DNA from: Trissonchulus latispiculum
Lineage: Eukaryota > Nematoda > Enoplea > Enoplida > Ironidae
Assembly (NCBI GenBank): GCA_030248195.1
Contig: JASAND010005539.1
Coordinates: forward strand, 1 to 64,000
Length of the DNA stretch: 64,000 bases
Direction: 5' to 3'
How positions within the stretch are numbered: position 1 is the first letter of the stretch; every line of letters starts with the position of its first letter. The position numbers and the translations under genes are program-made. Below are positions 1 to 11,000 of this stretch, piece after piece. A model generated the notes under the pieces. It did not search any database. It saw nothing but the letters and a program-made list of their open reading frames with translations, and was not told the DNA's origin.

Positions 1-870
1 TGTGCCCAGCTCATTCTCGGTATCCGTTTTGCCGTCCGACGTACCTATTTTGCTGGGCTGGTTCCACTTTGCCGTTTGAAGGGTCAGTCGGGTGGGGGGT
101 GTCAAGTGGTCGAAAATAAATTTTTTCAAAAGTGGTCAAATTTGGTACCAAATGAAAGCCCTAAGCGTGTCATAGAACTGCATGCTCAAAGTGGCTGTAG
201 TTTGCTGTGGTGGGGTGGGGTGGGGACTTAGGCGATTTTCGGTCAAAAATGAAAGTATTTCTAAAGTGGTCATATTTGGAACCAAATGAAAGCCCTACGC
301 GAGCTGAGCAATTTTTGTCATCGAAATGCTTGATCACAGTGGCGGTAGAGTGCTGTGGTGGGGTGGGGTGGGGACTTAGGCGATTTTCGGTCAAAAATGA
401 AAGTTTTCAAGTGCGGTCAAATTTGGTACCAAATGAAAGCCCTAAGCGAGCTGAGCAACTTTTGTCATAGAACTGCATGCTCAAAGTGGCTGTAGAGTGC
501 TGTGTGTGGGGGTGGGGTGGGGACTTAGGCGATTTTCGGTCAAAAATGAAAGTTTTCAAAAGTGGTCAAATTTGGTACCAAATGAAAGCCCTAAGCGAGC
601 TGAGCAACTTTTGTCATAGAACTGCTTGCTCAAAGTGGCTGTAGAGTGCTGTGGTGGGGTGGGGTGGGGACTTAGGCGATTTTCGGTCAAAAATGAAAGT
701 TTTCAAAAGTGGTCAAATTTGGTATCAAATGAACGCCCTAAGTGAGCTGAGCAACTTTTGACATGGAACCATCCACCAATATTTGCTGTGCCAAATAACG
801 TCACGTGCCCATGAAACTTTTGTCTTTACTTCTTCAACCGGAATTTAAAGGATATATATACCTATTTATA
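1..870. repeat. 148-bp tandem repeat element, copy 1
   Basis: About four and a half units, seen from the recurring AAATGAAAGCCCTA at 150, 284, 431, 580 and 727 (spacings 134, 147, 149, 147). Each unit carries a G-rich GGGGTGGGGTGGGGAC tract. Flanked by a unique left part (1-110) and a right part with a CRE/E-box-like AACGTCACGTG. The same element, with two units, is at 13345-13760. Confidence 0.85.
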
Positions 871-898
871 TTTATTATATATTTAAAGGATATTTAAA

Positions 899-900
<2 letters not shown>

Positions 901-937
<37 letters not shown>
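901..937. repeat. (AT)n microsatellite
   Basis: About 18 AT dinucleotides, following ATATATT/TTAAAGGATAT repeats at the end of the 148-bp element. Confidence 0.95.
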
Positions 938-939
<2 letters not shown>

Positions 940-1059
940 ATACAGCCAACACACACATATTATCATGTTTTGTGCTGAGCATTTTTGTTACTTGTATACA
1001 TAGCAGCATGTATATAGGGCTTGACCTTTACTTTCCTTCCATTCCACCAGAAAAATTCA

Positions 1060-1292
1060 TTCACTGGAATTTTTCTTGGGGGGGGGGCTCGGGGGACGAG
1101 TCATTTGGGGGGGGGGCGAAAATTTTTCAAAATTTTCCTAAAACATGCTAAAAATCTTGGCTTTTCCAAGGCGAAAAAAAGTGGGGGTGGGGAAAGTCGG
1201 TTTTGGGGGGGAAGGGTGTTTATGGGGGGACTTCAAATAGATAAGAAGAATAAGTAGAATAGAAGTAGACTAAGCCAGTAGAATAAGCCCAG
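1060..1292. mobile_element. Member of the TGGGCTTATTCTA family, degraded
   Basis: Shares AAAACATGCTAAAAAT, a long G run, GAAGGGTGTTTATGGGGGG and the end TAGAATAAGCCCAG (1279-1292) with the intact copy at 23040-23359. The left end is not clear. Confidence 0.55.
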
Positions 1293-2340
1293 ATTCAGTT
1301 GTATATATATACTTCAAATAGGCTAGCCTCTTCATTGACCACCTTTTTGCCCCTTCCCCACAAGTGTGGTAAAAAAGATGGTAGTGGAGAAAAGATGGTG
1401 CCGAATTTGATTTTCTTGTCACCATACCATCACAGAAATGTCACTTAAAGCATAATACACGATCCAAAAACTCGTCAGTAGTTACCTTTTGCAGTGTACG
1501 AGTTTGGGTAAAAATGCATTATATGTAAAGTAGCAAACACAATGTAATATCCTTCTAGCCCTGCTACTTGTATCGAGTACGATTAAGATTTCGACATGTT
1601 TTTCGCTTCAGGCAACCTCAAAAACAAAATTTTTCTCGTTTTCGAGGTCGCTGAGCTTGAATCTGGTGTTAGTTTTGCTATAGCTCTGCTGTTCTGACTT
1701 CAGTATCAGAATATGAAGATTATTTTTTATTTGTTAAAATTTTAACAACAAAATCACCCACTCCAGAACGGCTCAGAGGGCCGGCTGGTAACTTCTAAAT
1801 ATGTATCGATAGCGCACAGTCATGTAATTGGAACAATAAGGGTTGCCTAGCGTTTTCCCTTAGTAAATAGCAGCCGAAATTCGAAATTTTGTCATGAACG
1901 AGGTCAGTTTTGGGCACCCTCACTTAAAGGTCTGCCCTTAACACATGAAACGGGCCTAGGGGCTCAAACTCAAGGTATGCGAGAGGTGAGCAAAAGGGGC
2001 GGGAGCGGGGGGTTTTTTGTAGGGGGGTTTTTTTGTAAAAATGGCAGGAGGGGGGGGGGGCCCCCCCGTGGTTTGGTCCATCCGCAGGCTGTAATGTCGA
2101 GATCTGTGGCTATAACCATGGAAAAAATCGGGTCTGTGACTTTCCTGTTTGTCAGGGTAGCGTGATTTTTTTGTTAAGCTTGCTATGACATGAGCCAGCA
2201 TTTAATATTGTAAAGGACAAGACTTAAAAGTTTAATTTTTTGTTAAGCTTGCTATAAGTTATTTCTAGCGATATTTTGGATATTACATGTATATATATAT
2301 ATCCAGTTCCCAGCAGGTTTTACACCCAAACAGCCAGGGT
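1293..2340. other. Intergenic, nothing recognised
   Basis: No coding frame with family similarity. Contains a G-run/C-run block at about 2005-2072 like the ends of the G-rich elements elsewhere in the window, otherwise AT-rich unique sequence. Confidence 0.5.
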
Positions 2341-3295
2341 TGAGCGAGACCGAGATTTCACCGAGACCAGGGTACCGAGATCGAGACTGGCCAAGACTCT
2401 GCTTTTGGGCGAGACCGAGACCGATACTAGCAATTTTTAGCTTAAACTAAATTTCTTTCACTTTTTGAGGCTTATGTCCAGCTTCAATGACTGACTTTAT
2501 CTCATTTACACACGGATTCCGCACCTCTTGATAATTTTCACTACCTAAGGTTCTAAGCTTAAATCTATTGTATATAACCGAAAGCGGCATGCTAAAACCG
2601 AAAACGGAGCATCTGGGGGGCGGAGTCCCCCAGAAGTTGAGGAAATTTTTCAATTTTGCCATTAAAACGCTATTGAAACATTGAATTCTTTGCATTTTAT
2701 ATTATCAATTGCCAAACCAAATTTTGTAATTTAATTTGCTATATATTTTGCACTTCCACAGTCTCGTAAGAAAACTCAGATTGGATGCTCCCATCCCATT
2801 ATGAACAATGTATATATTCCAAGCAGCACATTTCCAGTATCCACCATTTAAGGCAATCATGTTTGCAAAAATGCAGCTAATAAAACTACAAAGCTGTCAA
2901 AGCAAAGTAAAGTAAAGCAAACTAGTATATAAAGGCTTAATTATACGTATATAGTATGCTAATTACTAAGTCGCGCCGAAGGCGCGAAAATTTTTGAATG
3001 AAGTACAAATGCACTAATTTTTGGGGCATTTTTGTGCAATTTCTTTGCGTTTATAATAAATTTAACCGTATTAAAATTTTTCTTCTGGCCAATTTTTGTC
3101 AGGGGGGCAAAACCATTTCGGGGGGGGGCGGCCGCCCGCCGCCCCCCGTATCTACGTTAGTGTTCACTACATTGACTTGACATTTTCGCTGAAATTTTAT
3201 GTTTTCAAAAAATTTCCGGTCTCGGACTTTTAGGTGAGCGATACCGAGACTGGCGAAGTCTCGGCTTTTGGGCGAGACCGAGACTGCCAATCCTG
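2341..3295. repeat. GAGACCGAGA repeats flanking repeat B copy 1
   Basis: Two direct copies of a CGAGACCGAGAC-rich segment (2341-2430 and 3212-3290) enclose a 0.6-0.75-kb repeat (B, about 2540-3165). B has the hairpin CTGGGGGGCGGAGTCCCCCAG, a GCGCCGAAGGCGC mini-hairpin and the end CCCCCCGTATCTACGTTAGTG, a hAT-like terminus. B recurs at 19153-19676, where a TTAA element split it. Confidence 0.7.
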
Positions 3296-3432
3296 CAAAC
3301 GACTTAGATACGGTGGATTTGGCATTTTGACCAAAAAACACTGTTTTTAAGCTTGCCGTGAGGTTAGAAGGGTGCCTAGGTAGTTTTGCACTCTGAAAAC
3401 AGATTGAAACAATGCTGTTAAAATAAAGTCCT

Positions 3433-3990
3433 CTACGTGGCTGATTGGTAGAAATCCGTGCCATGTTTCTCCTCGATTTGTTGGTAAACAATGGTCACAT
3501 ATCTTGTTACAGCCAAAGTTCATCATCGAATACAATTTTGGGGGTCTGGGGGGCGGAGCCCCCCATAAGTTTAAGCAATTTTTTGCTTTTTGGATGAAAT
3601 CGTTCTTTAAATCTTTAATTCCTTTCATTTTGCAGAAACAAAACAATTTTTAATAATTTACACTTTTTGAGGGGAAATAAGACTTTTTGCTAAAATCGAA
3701 TGACATTTTGCTACGTGGCTGATTGGTAGAAATCCGTGCCATGTTTCTCCTCGATTTGTGGGTAAAAATGGTCACATTAGTTACAGCCAAAGTTCAGCAT
3801 CGAATATATACAATTTTGGGGTCTGGGGGGTGGAGCCCCCTCCCATAAGTTTAAGCAATTTTTTGCTTTTTGGATGAAATCGTTCTTTAAATTTTTAATT
3901 CCTTTCATTTTGCAGAAACAAGACAATTTTTAATAATTTACACCTTTTGAGGGGAAAATAAGACTTTTTTGCTAAAATCGAATGACATTT
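3433..3990. repeat. Tandem duplication, 278-bp unit x2
   Basis: CTACGTGGCTGATTGGTAGA starts both units (3433 and 3711). Each unit contains a GGGGGGCGGAGCCCCCC-like hairpin and a core (GGATGAAATCGTTC...CATTTTGCAGAAACAA) that recurs at 7470-7535 and, inverted, at about 57125-57195. Confidence 0.85.
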
Positions 3991-4311
3991 TAAGCTTTTT
4001 CTATCCAAAAACTGGTAAAAACGTTGAAAATATATACGTATATGTCTTATGTATACTCGCTCGCAAAGTTTTGTTGATATGCCTTTATCAGTAAAGCCTG
4101 CTGCCTAACTCACAAAGACAATATAGAGTAGGGGTTTTGGGGGCAGCCCCCAAGCATGGGCGTATCCAGGATTTTTGAAAGGAGGGGGTTCTGACTAAAA
4201 GGAGGCACTGGCGGATCCATGATTTCGTGACGGGGGGAGGTAAAATTATTCTAGCGGGGGGGGGGGGTCTGGGGGGCGCCCCCCCAGAAGTTGAAGAAAT
4301 TTTCTGTTTTT

Positions 4312-5500
4312 GCAATACAAACAAACAAACAAATTCGATTAAATTAATATTAACCAGAAATTAAAACAAAATCGAAGATTTTATTCAAATACAAGTATAA
4401 ATCAAAAAAATGCAGTTAAATATAAAGAAGGGCAAGAGAGGATCCTCAAGTGATCACCTGACCCCTTGTCCCCGTAAAAACTGTTCAAAATTTAGGTCGC
4501 GAATGAGGTTAGAGAAATTAATCAAATTAGGAGCTGCAACTACATGCTGAGGCAGTTGATTCCATACATTAATTATCCTACAATTAAACATATTCTCCAA
4601 AGCGTTCGAACGTCTTCTAGCTGGTAACGAAAGTCTCAAATTATAACTCCTTGTGTTACTATTCGGGGCGTATTTAAACAGAAGATCGAAGTCCAAATCA
4701 ATCTTATTGTATACAATTTTGTAAACCAATTTCAGGTCGAAGAGAAGTCGCCGCAATTCCAGAGACTCTAGCTTCAGTCTGACTAAACGGTCATTATACG
4801 ATAGCTCAGTTAACCCGGGAATGCGCTTAGTGAAACTTCTTTGTACTTTCTCGATTAAGTTTATATCTTTCAATAAAAAGGGGGACCATATGCTGGTCCC
4901 GGATTCTACCACTGGTCTAACGTACGTTGTAAACATTTTAATCAAAAAATTTTGCTGGCGAGACTTAAAGTTTCTAAAAATTAAGGCTTGTGCTAGTCGA
5001 TAGACAACGGGTTGTACGTATGTCCCAAAAACACAAACAGAACACTTTGAAATGGCAAGCTTTATATAATTGCCACTTGTTGGACCATGCGTACAACCTT
5101 TCTAAATCTTCTTGTGGATGTACATTAGTAAATTCATTCTGTTTACACTTGATGTATAATTTTACGTCATCAGCATAGATTAAAATTTTAGAAAATTTTA
5201 CACAATCAACAATGTCATTTATATAAATTAGAAATAAAACAGGTCCGAGAATGGTACCTTGGGGTACTCCGCTAAGTACGTGACCTTGGCTAGATCTAGC
5301 ATCTTCAACTTGTACATACTGGAGACGATCACTAAGAAAGCATTTGATCCAATGAAGTAATTTTCCTCTAATTCCGTACTTTGACAATTTAAACAGAAGC
5401 TTACTGTGCGAAACTGTATCAAAAGCCTTAGCGAAATCTAGATAACAACAGTGTATATTATAACCATTGTTTATAGCTTCTGCCCAATCTAACATCGGTA
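4312..5500 (-). pseudogene. 5'-truncated LINE (CR1/Jockey-like) reverse transcriptase, frameshifted
   Basis: Minus-strand reading gives RT blocks in order: YLDFAKAFDTVSH (block A), SGVPQGTILGPVLFLIYIND (block B) and YADDVKLY (YADD catalytic box), about 5500-5030. A frameshift near WQL (about 5045-5065) moves the rest into another frame, KLAISKCSVCVFGTYVQ, then TYVRPVVESGTSIWSP and a C-terminal tail ending at 4454. The 3' end has AATAAA and a (TTTG)n tail at 4319-4334. No endonuclease domain; the copy is dead. Clade assignment is approximate. Confidence 0.85.
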
Positions 5501-5697
5501 TCGATGTTAGAGGTATCGAGGTATCAAACATCGGTAACAATAACATCGGTATCGGTTTCATACTGAAGAACTGAACAAATTTTTTAAAATTCTTGACATT
5601 TTTAGGCAAAAATGGCAATTTTCTCCGAATAATCGGATGCATTTCAAGCTTTTTCTTCACAAATGCAGTATATACATGCGCTGTTAAGAAGTATAGA

Positions 5698-6603
5698 GGT
5701 CGGGGAAAAAAGCCAACCCGCAAGTGACGGGGAAAAAACCAACGATGTTTGGGCGATGGGGATGAGCTAGCGGGCTCAAATTTGGCGTGCAAGTTGGCAG
5801 GGCCCATCCCACCTACCACATGAAATTTGAGAAAAATCGGACCACTTTTGAACATTTTTTGACATTTTGAAAATTTTGACATTTTCGACCCCCCCAAAAT
5901 TTCTAAATTTGCCATTTTTGAAGGCCTGTAGAAAATTTTCCATAGTAGCTAGATAATAACTTTTAATAGTTTCTATTAGAACAACATGTGCTCTTTCCAA
6001 AAATATCGGGCTCGTCTTCCTCCGACGCTTGGCAAGCTGCCAACAGAATTTTAAAAAAATGGGAAAATAAAACCAAGGGGTGGGAAAAATCAATTTTTGC
6101 TTTTGCTGCCAAACTCCGAAAAATGGTTATTAGTTGCTCAAAAGCCATTCACATAGCCAGTTTAATGCGATCTTTCACGTGAACAGCTCAAAATTGCATT
6201 TGGACTTGTCAATTTTGTGCTAGCCGGTAAAAACCTCATTTCGGCGGATCAACTGTTTGGCTCAGCTAAAGTGGTCAAAATGTACTCTGGGACAAAGAAA
6301 TACGCGGAAAAACACTGAAACAACATGTATTTTATTTTATTTAATCGAATTTCAAAAGATTTACAAATTTTTGCAGTATATATAACATAGAAACTGGCAA
6401 ATTTGATGAAACCTAGCCAGTTGATGCTGCAAATTTTGATGTTTGATTTTCTCACTTATTATAAGGAATATCGCAAAAATAACTGCAGATATGAAGTCAG
6501 CGACGCCGATTTTACCTGTCGCATGCATAAAATCGCTAATATGAGTTACCCTGGCCGAATAGTGGGGTTGGTTTTTTCCCATCAGTTGGTTTTTTACCCC
6601 GGC
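5698..6603. mobile_element. TIR element with GGGGAAAAAACCAAC arrays
   Basis: Left end GGTCGGGGAAAAAAGCCAAC and right end GGTTTTTTACCCCGGC form inverted repeats, each followed inward by another GGGGAAAAAACCAAC-type unit (inverted on the right). About 0.9 kb, no coding frame, no clear target duplication. Confidence 0.6.
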
Positions 6604-6998
6604 TAATTAACCGTTAATTACTAATTAACGACAGGACCTAGAGAGGCGATTTATATACCAAAATGACGGTCTAGACAGGGCTTGATAAAACAATTTATAG
6701 CGGGATTGCTCCACGGAGTAGTTCTGCAGAGTCCAAAAAGTGACTACCTTGGTTTCTTTCCCCCGACCTCTGGAAAATTCCCGCAAATTTTTTGGTTTTT
6801 CCCTTTTTCCTCTTTCTCTCCATAATTTTTTCTACTTTCGAATCGCGAAGGGGGGGGCGGCCCCCCCCCTGGATCCGCCGGAGGGATTTTGGCAAAAATG
6901 TCCACTTTTTGTAATGGAATATGGATGGAATATTTAACCCAAACGGAGGGGGCTTCAACCCCCAAAACCCCTCCCCTGGATACGCCCATGCCCCCAAG

Positions 6999-7831
6999 AT
7001 CTGAGAAATTTTTTGAACAATCAGTTAAAACATTAACTTTGCATCCTTTTTTAAACTTAAGTGCTACTTCCACATTTTTTCTTGGTCATTCTTTCGTCAT
7101 TTTTGTTTTGGCGTCGTCAAAACTATTGTTCATTTCTGCAAACGATCTCTATTTTTGACCAAACAAATCCTAGAAGAGACGTTTGAATATACGATTGGAT
7201 AGGTATTTGCCCACGGTTGGTATTTATATACATAGCGGTTATATACGTATATATACTGAAAACGATGCAAATCCAAACGAAGAAAAGTTTTGACGCTTGC
7301 TTCCCTGTTCATGTTCCCTCCCATGACTAACCTTCAAGAAATTGAGTGTTTTACTTTTGATGAGCAGGTTATTTTTAGGGGATTTTTCGGGCCGGGCCAG
7401 GGGGGATTTTAGGGGTTGAGGGTTTGCCAAACTGAGCCAAAAATTGCTACATACGTCGTTTAGCGTTGAAGAAATTTTTTGCTTTTTAGATGAAATCGTT
7501 CTTCAAATCTTTAATTCCTTTCATTTTGCAGAAACAAGAAAATTTTTTGAATTTGAGATTAAGCGACAATGCGGAAAAAAGACCCAGGCGAATTTTTTAG
7601 TGGAAAGCATGCCAGAACTGTTTTGACTATACAGTTCGAAAGAGCGGGTTATTTTTACTTACATACGTATGTATGCTGAATTTGTTTCAGGTGGCACTGT
7701 TTGCATTTGATTTTTGGTTTGCCGCGGACTAACTTGATCTGGTTATTCACAGTTAAAGTAACATTTATTGCTGAATTCATACGCAGCATAGCGTTTCCAT
7801 CTGGGATCTGGAACACTTCAGGTCGCTCAAA
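6999..7831. other. PCF11 upstream region
   Basis: Contains a copy of the hairpin-repeat core at 7470-7535 and scattered TACGTA motifs. No TATA box or CpG cluster stands out; the promoter and any noncoding first exon of PCF11 must lie here or further upstream, but I cannot place them. Confidence 0.4.
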
Positions 7832-8005
7832 ATGATGCCAGATTTGGAAGACGTTGCTCAAGAGTATCGAAATACTCTGGAAGATCTAAAGGACAATTCG
7901 AAACCACAAATTAATGTACTTACCATGCTTGCGGAGGAAAAGGCTGAAGAAAATTCTGAATATGCTCAAGTCATTGTGGGCACGATTGAGTCTCACCTAC
8001 AGCAG
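7832..8005 (+). CDS. PCF11: PCF11 exon 1: first half of the CTD-interaction domain
   Basis: Codes 58 residues (MMPDLEDVAQEYRNTLEDL...) matching the first helices of the PCF11 CID, including NSKPQINVLTMLAEE. Ends CAG at a GTTCAG donor, phase 0. If intron 1 is retained the frame adds only eight residues before a stop at 8030-8032. A potential acceptor (TTCAG at about 7817-7821) just upstream would allow a noncoding leader exon. Confidence 0.9.
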
Positions 8006-11000
8006 GTTCAGTTTAAATACATGCATTCCTAGCCTCAGCCCTAAATTTCTTTCTTTCAAATTTTTGTATATATAATGGTTGTTTTTTCTATGATAGATCT
8101 CAGTTGTTTTTTCTATGATAGATCTCATAATGTGGTATCGTGTTTTTGCGCGATTTTTTTAATTTCGTATTCGTACGTATGTACATAGTTAATAAAATTA
8201 TGTGGTGGTTTCACGAATAAGGCATTTATATACACGGAACATACGTATATATATAATAATAGCCGGACTCAACTTGGTTTAGCACGTTGATTAGTTTAAC
8301 CGCTTTTGCGACAGATCTATTTCAAAGTGAAATGCCATCACAAAACCGTATGGTTATTACAAGCCTGGCCCGGGTGTGCTCAAGAACAAGTTTACAGGGT
8401 CCGGTAGCCTGCCATCCTTTTGTAGCAATCCTTCCTCACACATACGAACACTTTTCCATCTTTCTAGTGTCTTGTCACGCACGCTAAGCTTTTTCTGGGG
8501 CAAGAACAATCTTCATCTTTCAAGTTTCACCTCAAATTGAAACAGTCCAGACGGCAAAGTGTATAGCCATGGGGGGAAAAACCCACTTTTTCGGATTTTG
8601 GCTGGAACTTTTTTGTTATAAGGGCTAGCTGAGAACTCTATATACCATCGTACTTGGCGTACTTAGAACTTTCTTTTAAGCCCATTTGCACTTCTCTAGG
8701 TTGTACCGTTAGGCCGGTATAATGCAAAAAGTAGCGGGGGAAAAAACCCAATGGGGGAAAAACCCAAATGGGGGGAAAATAAACCCACCCCTCACAGGTC
8801 CTAAAAATTGTCGTAGCGCGATTCTGACACGTCCTGTGTAAAATTCAACTCTTTTTTAGTTAGTATGAGTCAAAAACCCGACCTAGGTAGCTTTTTTGAG
8901 ATCTCATGTGCCATTGAAAATGCAGCATCAAATGTACAGGTTTCATAAAGTTTAACACATAAACATAGGGCAATTTTTGAAAAATGCTAAAAACGATGTA
9001 ATTTGATAAAACTTATTATTCTAACGTGTAGAGAATGGTTTTTTACGTACAATTGGCTATTAAAAGTCACAATTAGACCTCTGCTGGGTCATCCAGCAGC
9101 GAAATTGCACTTTTAGGGTTTTATGCCTCTAGCTACCCAAGTATTCAAAATTGTCCAAATCTGACAGCATAGGGTGACGCAGCGTCCTCGATAATATCGT
9201 ACTACAGTCCCGAATTGTTTCCCAGTTGAGCTGGTAAAAAATTTTTCAAAAAAATTTGGGTGGGTTTTTCCCCCCAAAGTGGGTTTTTTCCCCGCCACGT
9301 TTGGCAATGTGCTAGTCTAACGGTGCATCGGATCGGTCTAATTTTTGCTGTGTGCAAAGAGGAAGACTTGCCATCATTGCAGATATTTGCAAAACTTTTC
9401 TAGCCCAACCCAGTCAAAAGTTACATCGGTCCAAACTTTTGCCAAATTTTTGGAAGGTTGGACCAAAAAGTAGGTATCATTTTCAAAATGTCATAAAATG
9501 AGCAAGAGTGAACCAAATGACCTGATCTTTGCATACATAGGTTAGAAAGAGTCGCGCTTTCTGCTGGTATGTTTTGGAGCTCCTAGCTCCAACCCGTGAC
9601 CCAGGAGGCGGGTGGGTTTTTCCCCCCCAAAAAGGGGGTGGGTTTTTTTCACCCCATGGCTATATATATATACTTAGAAAATCCCACTTGAGCCAACACT
9701 TTCTATGATTGCTATTTCCGCGTGACCCGATTAAGGTGTCATCTTTGAAATTCTGAAACTATGAATGGGTAGAAACATATCTGTAACAATTTACATGGTT
9801 TTGCAATTCTGCATTAAATGAAAGCATCGGGGTGTAGTAATCAGCACCTACTGCTGTCATTTGCAAAGGATTCGCCAAATTTACAGAACAGAAGTGTACG
9901 TAGGGCTATATACCGTATTTAATATAGTATACGTCACACGTGTACAGTATACGTATATGTTGTTAATCTGCTGTCATTTCTTAAGGTTTTGGAAGTGAAT
10001 GTGGGGGGTCGACGTATATATATGTGTATATACTAGTGTGGCCAGAAAAATATTTCGGAGGGGGCAAGCCAAAAATTCTCTGAAATTTTTGTTTCAACCG
10101 AACTCGGCGGAAGGAAATTTCAGCTCAATTTAGTGTTATTGGGGTATATAATTTTAGCGGAAAATGCGACGCAGGCGGGAAAAACTTTGGGAAATACGTA
10201 ATATATTAACCTATGCTGCTTGTTACGAGGCATCAATTCTCCTTTCGTCTCTGATTTTGGGGGCATGCCCCTCACCCCCCCCCCCCTGCTAGGCGCCTGT
10301 ATATACCTAAATATTTGGCGAACAATGATCATTTTCAGAAACCGCAAAATCGCTGGTTTTAAGCTGAAAATTAGCGTATATAAAAATTGCATAAATTAGC
10401 TAAAAATAAGAAAATTTGCCAGGGACAATGGGCGCACATGGGTAAAACCCGGGCCCAGTCCGGCGCACGCAGAGTTTAATAAGTGGGTAAAACCCGGCGC
10501 ACTAGCCCGGTGCACTTATAAGTTTATAGTGTAAGTTCTTATGCAGAATAACAGAGGTGTATATATGTGTAATTACGCATATGTGTAAAGATTTAAGGCG
10601 CAGTTTATGAGTTGAGTTTCATACTTTACAGTGTGTTATGCAACCTTTACTAGCCATTTTGTGTTAATTCATGGTTGGTACTTACGAAAATAAATAATTT
10701 TGAAATCATATGAAGGTAATTTTGTAAGAACCGATTAAAAAGCTTAAAATTATTCAATATTATTAATTCCTAAGACAATAAAGTTTAAAAAGTTAAGTTT
10801 TACGTTTTCCAAGGGGGACATCAAGGAGAACCGGAACATTTTGGTATGTCTTATCCACCCCATAGCAAACTTTACAAGTTAATAATTTTTGAATTTTAAA
10901 TTTAAAATTATCATTTTTTATTTGGTGTAATTATGTCAGCAAAATTCTTGAATGCATTTTTAATTACGTATTGTTTCTAAATATTGTATCAAATTGTTTT

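Larger units (their letters stand above)
4155..6990. mobile_element. hAT-type element with 8-bp TSD, carrying nested insertions
   Basis: Terminal inverted repeats CATGGGCGTATCCAGG (left) and CCTGGATACGCCCATG (right) are bordered by the same 8 bp, CCCCCAAG, at 4147-4154 and 6991-6998. An 8-bp duplication and a CA(G/T)GGGCG-type end are hAT features. No transposase. Inside lie a second CACTGGCGGATCC/GGATCCGCC pair (about 4207-6879), a LINE fragment and a GGGGAAAAA-ended element. Confidence 0.8.
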
